The translations under genes were made by a program, and so were the position numbers. The notes under the pieces are model-generated. The model saw only the letters and a list, made by a program, of their open reading frames with translations, searched no databases and had not been told where the DNA came from. This document shows, one piece after another, positions 59,823 to 64,000 of a stretch of DNA of 64,000 nucleotides. The stretch's first letter is position 1, and each line of letters begins with the position of its first letter. The stretch is from Oscillospiraceae bacterium (GTDB lineage Bacteria; Bacillota; Clostridia; UMGS1810): the NCBI GenBank assembly GCA_015068975.1, contig SVJM01000002.1:1-64000 (forward strand), given 5' to 3'.

Positions 59823-61025
59823 ATGAAAAAAATCATATCACTTATACTCTGTACGTTATTACTTATATCTTCATTTGCATTTACTGTAAGTGCCAATGAA
59901 GAAATCAAAATCAAAATCGATGGCGAATATAAAACATTTGATGTATCCCCTGTTATCATTTCTGACAGAGTTTTGGTTCCTATGAGAGGAATATTTGAGA
60001 CTCTTGGTGCAAGAATCGGTTGGGAAGAAACAACAAAAATGGTACTTGCCACTAAAGGCGAGCATTATGTATCAGTACAGATTGGAAACACAGATGCATT
60101 TTTAAACGGAGAAAAAATCGTCCTGGATGTTGCACCTCAGATTGTAAACTCAAGAACTCTCGTTCCAATCAGATTTGTATCAGAGAGTCTTGGATGCAAA
60201 GTAGACTGGGATGATGCTACAAAAACTGTGGTTATTCAAACAGAAGATAATGTTACAGAAACCATCAGCAAAGTTGCCATTGTAAAGCTTGATGACCTTG
60301 GATATTCAACCTATCAAAGCTTTAACAAAGCATATGAGTTTTTTAAATCATACGGAATCAATAATATCGGTATCGGTGCTATAGCGAGCAAAGTTGAAGC
60401 CGGAAAAGGAGAATCCGGATACGATGAATTCATCTCCACAGTCAAAAAATGGATTGACAATGGCACAGAAATATGGAATCATGGTTATCTCCACAAAAGA
60501 GAATCATCTTCTCAGACAGAAGAAATGGAAGGATATGAATACTTTAGTGTTGATTCATATGAAACACAGTATTCAAATTTGAAAAAAGCTGTTGATATTA
60601 TCAATGAAGCCTTTGATTATAAGGTAAGAACCTTCGGTTCTCCATACAATGCATGCTCCCCTACCACAGTTAAAGTTCTCAAAGAAAACTACAATGTGCT
60701 CGGTATGGAAACAGTGATGCTTGGAGAAACTCTTAAAGCAGGCAAAGGTGCTTTTAAGGACGAAAACGGAAATCCTACTACACTTCCTATGAATCTTGGT
60801 ACAGATGTAAGATTCGAAAAATCAACAGGTGTATGTTCATATGAAGAATTCCTCAAAAGGTACGAAAAAAATATAGACGCGCCTGTAATCGTAATGCAGG
60901 GACATGCAGCGCAATGGGACGAAACAGACTATGAAGAGGTCAAAAAAACTGTTGAATTTCTTATAAAAGAAAATGTAACATTTATGACCCCAAGTCAGTA
61001 TTATGATTATGTAATGGCAAAATAA
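59823..61025 (+). CDS. Secreted deacetylase-like paralog with copper-amine-oxidase-like N-terminal domain
   Basis: The 400-residue protein has a signal peptide (IISLILCTLLLISSFAFTVS), then the repeat domain of the copper amine oxidase N-terminal type (about 30-145). That domain has LVPMRGIFETLGARIGWEET and LVPIRFVSESLGCKVDWDDA. The deacetylase-like domain (about 150-400) is clearly related to that of the gene before it: VKLDDLGYSTY with D157/D158, NHGYLHKRES with H220 and H224, VRTFGSPYNA and VMQGHAAQWD. The two probably arose by duplication with exchange of the N-terminal module. The N-terminal domain binds wall or protein, not copper. A terminator follows. Confidence 0.82.
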   Translation: MKKIISLILCTLLLISSFAFTVSANEEIKIKIDGEYKTFDVSPVIISDRVLVPMRGIFETLGARIGWEETTKMVLATKGEHYVSVQIGNTDAFLNGEKIVLDVAPQIVNSRTLVPIRFVSESLGCKVDWDDATKTVVIQTEDNVTETISKVAIVKLDDLGYSTYQSFNKAYEFFKSYGINNIGIGAIASKVEAGKGESGYDEFISTVKKWIDNGTEIWNHGYLHKRESSSQTEEMEGYEYFSVDSYETQYSNLKKAVDIINEAFDYKVRTFGSPYNACSPTTVKVLKENYNVLGMETVMLGETLKAGKGAFKDENGNPTTLPMNLGTDVRFEKSTGVCSYEEFLKRYEKNIDAPVIVMQGHAAQWDETDYEEVKKTVEFLIKENVTFMTPSQYYDYVMAK

Positions 61026-61035
61026 CTTTATTTTT

Positions 61036-61054
61036 AAGGGAATGTAAAAAAACT
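61036..61054. repeat. Half copy of the 61381 terminator stem
   Basis: AAGGGAATGTAAAAA here is identical to the left stem of the hairpin at 61381-61415, including four preceding T residues, but has no pairing partner. It suggests duplication of a 19-bp stretch. Confidence 0.6.
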
Positions 61055-61134
61055 CCAGATCGCAAAAAGGCATAGATTATACATAAGTCAAAAACCTTAA
61101 TGCACAATAAAACTTACAAATTACTCATTATGTG

Positions 61135-61174
61135 GGAAATATTACATTTTAATGTAATATTTCCTCTTTTTTTT
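61135..61174 (+). terminator. Terminator of the secreted-protein cluster
   Basis: GGAAATATTACATT (61135-61148) pairs with AATGTAATATTTCC (61151-61164), then TCTTTTTTTT. It lies about 110 bases after the last gene. Confidence 0.9.
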
Positions 61175-61205
61175 GCCTTTTTGTTACGAATAAACTTCGC
61201 CTCTC

Positions 61206-61251
61206 GGTGTATCGCATACACCTTCGGGTAACCCGAAACCAAAGGTTTCGG
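61206..61251. repeat. Overlapping GC-richer hairpins (array F)
   Basis: GGTGTAT-CGC-ATACACC (61206-61222), TTCGGGT-A-ACCCGAA (61223-61237) and CCGAAACC-AAA-GGTTTCGG (61233-61251) follow each other. The last two share bases 61233-61237 and cannot form at once. The stretch 61175-61298 has no gene. Confidence 0.7.
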
Positions 61252-61298
61252 CTCAGTTTCTCCGTTCCGAAGTCTTTTTTCTATCCCCTTAATTCAAC

Positions 61299-61334
61299 AA
61301 CATGGACTGTAAAATAGATTTTACAGTCCATGTT
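61299..61334. terminator. Bidirectional terminator-like palindrome
   Basis: AACATGGACTGTAAAA pairs perfectly (16 bp) with TTTTACAGTCCATGTT around TAGA, and T-rich sequence follows on the plus strand. Confidence 0.75.
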
Positions 61335-61380
61335 TTGTAAAAAAACACAATTATATATTCAAAAAATGCACTAAAATTTT

Positions 61381-61415
61381 AAGGGAATGTAAAAAGTTCA
61401 TTTTTACATTCCCTT
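61381..61415. terminator. Terminator of the minus-strand GH10 gene
   Basis: AAGGGAATGTAAAAA (61381-61395) pairs perfectly with TTTTTACATTCCCTT (61401-61415). On the minus strand it lies about 50 bases after the GH10 stop. Confidence 0.85.
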
Positions 61416-61462
61416 AAATTTCTTATTATACTCTTTTGTAATATGAGAGATTTGTTAAATTT

Positions 61463-63802
61463 CTACTTAACTGTTATTTCAAGAACATTGTCATATCCCT
61501 TATGAAATGCTGCCATAACAGTCTTTGTTTTACCATTTGCTTCTACTTTTACATCATAGTTTCCATAATATCCATTAACTTTTCCTTCGCCGGATGCATC
61601 AGTTGTTGCCTGAGCATTTCTTGTCCACCATTTATTATAATAAAGGTCAAGAATTACTTCGCCTGCAGGAAGCATATTTCCGTTAATGTCAGTCATAACA
61701 GGTGACATATATGAGCTTGACTGGAACCATTTCCAAAGCCATATACCTTTTATATGCTCATTTGCAAAAGCGTTAATAAAGAAGTCTCTTGTAAAGTTTG
61801 CAACATAATTTACATCTGTTGAAGTTACAGTATATTCTGTTATAGAAATATCAGCATTCAACTCATTCACAATATAGTCATATATCATATTAGAGAATTC
61901 AGGCGAATAATATGTACCGCCAAAATGTGATTGTAAGCCCACTCCGTCAAGATCTGCACCTGCTTTGAATGTAGGTGTTGCAATTTCATTTTTCCATCTT
62001 TCATAATAGGAATAGATATTAGCACCATCTACAAGCATAAGCTCACTTTCAGGATTTGCTGCTCTTGCCCAGTCGGCGATTTCCTTGTAGTAATCTGCAC
62101 CATATGTACCGTATATAGATTCGCCTTCTGTTGTATGACCAAATGTTTCATTGAATACATCCCATTGCTTGAACTCGCCTGCAAAATCATCAGAAAGCTG
62201 ATCAATCCAGCCTCTTATCCTCAAATCACAGAAGTCTTTGTTCTTCATATTAGTTACAAGGTCTTCGGGAAGAAGAACTGTACCTGAAGGTGTAACAGGA
62301 TAGTCGAAGATGAATACATGTCCTCTGTTATATATAGAACCAAGTTTCTTTGCGCCTTCAAGCTGCATTCTTGCACCATTCTGTCCTGCCGCCATATTCG
62401 CTTCATATGGTCCCCATTTCATCGCATGCTCAATTACAGAACCATTGAACCAACTGTTGAACTGTTCCATTTTCTTTTCATCAGTACTAATCCAACTGCT
62501 TATTGCTGTTCCAAGAGGAAAAGCTGATTCAAACATATCAAAAGTTACTTTTGCATCAGGTATTGGATTTCCGTTTTCATCCTTTACAACGACCTTAAAG
62601 TCACCTTTTCTTACCTGTTCTATCTTTTTAAGAGCTTCTTGTCTCCAAGGAGCATCTTTTTCCAGTTCCTTAGTAAGAAATCCGTCAAATGAAGGAAGCT
62701 TATAGTCACCTGCAATTTCCGGTCCGTAGTTAAGGATCCTGAAATTTGCAATTTCAACAGTCTGTGGTGCGTCGCAATATCCAAATCTGACAGCAACATC
62801 ATCAAAACCGTCTTTCATTACCAAGGGAATATAAATATCAACCCATTCAGAAGGGATGTTGATTTTCTGGAAATTCAACTTTCTCCATTTTCCTGAAGTG
62901 ATTTCCTGAATCTGTGTATAAATTGTTCCGTTGCCTGCTACACCACCTTCGGTAAGTCTTGCCTTAAACGCAACAAGAACGTTATCCCCTTCCTTGTATT
63001 TGTCCTTTATTGGCTGACCCAATGACCAACAATGAGAGCTTGATGAAGCCGGAACTTCACTTGTAACAACACGAAGAGCTTTGTTAACACCAATATTTTC
63101 CTTTGATACATCAACAACTTCTGCACTTCCAAAGGTATCAGAAGTTATTATATTTCCATCCTTGCCAAAGGTACCCATTGTAAGGAAATATTCAGGTTCA
63201 ACAATAGTAGTGGGCTTTGTAACAATATAAGAAAGATAGTCGTCATCAACTGTTGATTTTGTTTCAAAATAGTCAAGATCATCCAATGAATTTGACCTTT
63301 TAAATTCTGTAGGAACAGGTCTGTGCATTGTACTTGGAAGATGAGCAAGCTTATCTGATATAGCTACGTTGTCAATATATTCACTTGTGATATACACTGT
63401 CTTTGTATTGCCGTCCCACTCTACTTTTTCGCCAAGTGCTTCAGATATAAATCTTACCGGAACCATTGTTCTTGAATTGATAATCTGTGCAGGTACGTCA
63501 ATTTTCTGGCTTACGCCATCAATTGCCACCTCATCAGAACCAAGCTTAAGCTTGATAAACTTCCTGTCACGGCTTCCCACAACAGTCTTTGAGTAATCGA
63601 TCCACTGCACTCTTGCGCCCAATGCTTCAAAAATACCACGCATAGGAACAAGTGTTCTTCCGTTTACTATAACGGGCATCTGGTCGTATGTCTGTTCAAC
63701 TCCATTGATAACTACTTTTACAGAATCCTCTGCAAAGGAAGTCACACAAAGGGATGTGATCAGAAGAAATACAACCAATAAAACTGAAACTATTCTTTTC
63801 AT
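61463..63802 (-). CDS. Secreted GH10 xylanase-type enzyme with copper-amine-oxidase-like domain
   Basis: AGGAGG and a signal peptide (IVSVLLVVFLLITSLCVTSF) set the start at 63802. The 779-residue protein has a copper-amine-oxidase-like repeat domain (about 30-145: LVPMRGIFEALGARVQWIDY, MVPVRFISEALGEKVEW). A beta module (about 165-375) opens with HRPVPTEFKRSNSLDDLDYF, close to the start of the 55132 enzyme. Ig-like GDFKVVVKDENGNPIPDAKV and GH10 (about 415-735) follow, with E552 in WDVFNETF and E656 in ISITEYTV. The end (GKVNGYYGNYDVKVEANGKT) also matches the other GH10. It is convergent to that cluster and probably acts with it on xylan. Confidence 0.9.
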   Translation of the reverse strand: MKRIVSVLLVVFLLITSLCVTSFAEDSVKVVINGVEQTYDQMPVIVNGRTLVPMRGIFEALGARVQWIDYSKTVVGSRDRKFIKLKLGSDEVAIDGVSQKIDVPAQIINSRTMVPVRFISEALGEKVEWDGNTKTVYITSEYIDNVAISDKLAHLPSTMHRPVPTEFKRSNSLDDLDYFETKSTVDDDYLSYIVTKPTTIVEPEYFLTMGTFGKDGNIITSDTFGSAEVVDVSKENIGVNKALRVVTSEVPASSSSHCWSLGQPIKDKYKEGDNVLVAFKARLTEGGVAGNGTIYTQIQEITSGKWRKLNFQKINIPSEWVDIYIPLVMKDGFDDVAVRFGYCDAPQTVEIANFRILNYGPEIAGDYKLPSFDGFLTKELEKDAPWRQEALKKIEQVRKGDFKVVVKDENGNPIPDAKVTFDMFESAFPLGTAISSWISTDEKKMEQFNSWFNGSVIEHAMKWGPYEANMAAGQNGARMQLEGAKKLGSIYNRGHVFIFDYPVTPSGTVLLPEDLVTNMKNKDFCDLRIRGWIDQLSDDFAGEFKQWDVFNETFGHTTEGESIYGTYGADYYKEIADWARAANPESELMLVDGANIYSYYERWKNEIATPTFKAGADLDGVGLQSHFGGTYYSPEFSNMIYDYIVNELNADISITEYTVTSTDVNYVANFTRDFFINAFANEHIKGIWLWKWFQSSSYMSPVMTDINGNMLPAGEVILDLYYNKWWTRNAQATTDASGEGKVNGYYGNYDVKVEANGKTKTVMAAFHKGYDNVLEITVK

Positions 63803-63843
63803 TTTTATCCTCCTGTATTTTATACTTATATTATATATTATAT

Positions 63844-63860
63844 AATCTATAAGATAGATT
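63844..63860. promoter_or_regulatory. Palindromic operator candidate
   Basis: AATCTAT-AAG-ATAGATT is a perfect 7-bp inverted repeat about 42 bases upstream of the minus-strand GH10 start, between two divergent genes. It could bind a dimeric regulator of the GH10 gene. Confidence 0.45.
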
Positions 63861-63908
63861 TTCTTCTCAAAAATTATTGTCAAATTGTCATTTTTTACGA
63901 TTTTTGTA

Positions 63909-63937
63909 TTGAAATATACTGTTTTTTATTCTATAAT
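63909..63937 (+). promoter_or_regulatory. Promoter for the right-edge gene
   Basis: TTGAAA (63909-63914), a 17-base spacer and TATAAT (63932-63937) lie 18 bases before the GTG start of the next gene. Confidence 0.75.
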
Positions 63938-63955
63938 AAAAATGAGGTGATTAAT

Positions 63956-64000
63956 GTGAATCATAATACCGATAATAGCATATCAAAAATAACCAAATCA
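63956..64000 (+). CDS. Start of an unidentified gene (runs off the window)
   Basis: GAGGTGATTAAT leads a GTG at 63956 and an open frame of 15 codons to the edge (opening MNHNTDNSISKITKS if GTG is read as Met). Promoter, ribosome site and start are in good register. The product cannot be named from so few residues. Being divergent from the GH10 gene across a palindromic site, a regulator is one possibility. Confidence 0.55.
   Translation, partial: MNHNTDNSISKITKS

Noticed and set aside
1-64000. tRNA, rRNA or riboswitch genes
   Set aside because: I looked through intergenic stretches for cloverleaf-like or known leader motifs and saw none that I could support.

Overview
The window comes from a low-GC Gram-positive bacterium, most likely an uncultured gut-type clostridium (Bacillota, Clostridia). 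Evidence: strong AGGAGG-type ribosome binding sites and TTGACA/TATAAT promoters, the Asp23-FakA-RecG and AcpP-RNase III gene neighbourhoods, AddAB, MurT/GatD, a YolD plus Y-family polymerase pair, a phage endolysin with an S-layer-homology (SLH) domain, and secreted glycoside hydrolases carrying copper-amine-oxidase-like N-terminal domains.

Layout. 1-5.5 kb holds the end of a YeiH-type transporter gene, two phosphatase-type enzymes and three unrecognised membrane proteins. Between them lie four long arrays of small hairpins, each array bounded by its own short 'word' (TCGATAT/ATATCGA twice, GCGATATA/TATATCGC, GTGAAGTT/AACTTCAC). I recognise no described element with this architecture. 5.5-18.5 kb is mostly housekeeping: a MATE exporter, an M23 peptidase, MurT/GatD for lipid II amidation, the AddAB recombination helicase-nuclease and RodA. 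The MurT frame is broken and GatD has Ser in place of the expected catalytic Cys, so this pathway looks decayed. 18.5-20.7 kb is a patchwork island of small secreted proteins and gene fragments, bounded by a 17-bp direct repeat and a near-30-bp inverted repeat. 20.7-25 kb carries YolD, a Y-family polymerase, ApgM and GalE.

25.0-41.0 kb is a compact phage-derived module. Twenty tightly packed minus-strand genes run from a divergent promoter: a DNA-binding protein, terminase, lysis genes, a P22-type portal, a scaffold, a capsid protein, short-tail-like proteins and an M23 peptidase with a long coiled-coil. Facing them are a Cro/CI-type repressor and a small ImmA-like protein. I see no integrase, replication genes, tape measure or long-tail genes, so it could be a remnant, a satellite or a domesticated (gene-transfer-agent-like) particle. 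Two of its genes seem to start at ATA codons placed correctly behind good Shine-Dalgarno sequences.

41-53 kb is core again: RecG, FakA, Asp23, a YhaN/YhaO (SbcCD-like) pair, PrmC, a DUF1385 protein, a lipoprotein, and divergently AcpP, RNase III, a radical SAM protein and a Nudix hydrolase. 53-64 kb is a secreted polysaccharide-degradation locus: a large unrecognised exported protein, a GH10 xylanase-type enzyme with repeated binding modules, two paralogous deacetylase-like proteins, and a second GH10 enzyme on the opposite strand. These proteins share shuffled accessory modules and probably act together on xylan-like plant polymers outside the cell. The right edge carries the start of a further plus-strand gene behind a good promoter.
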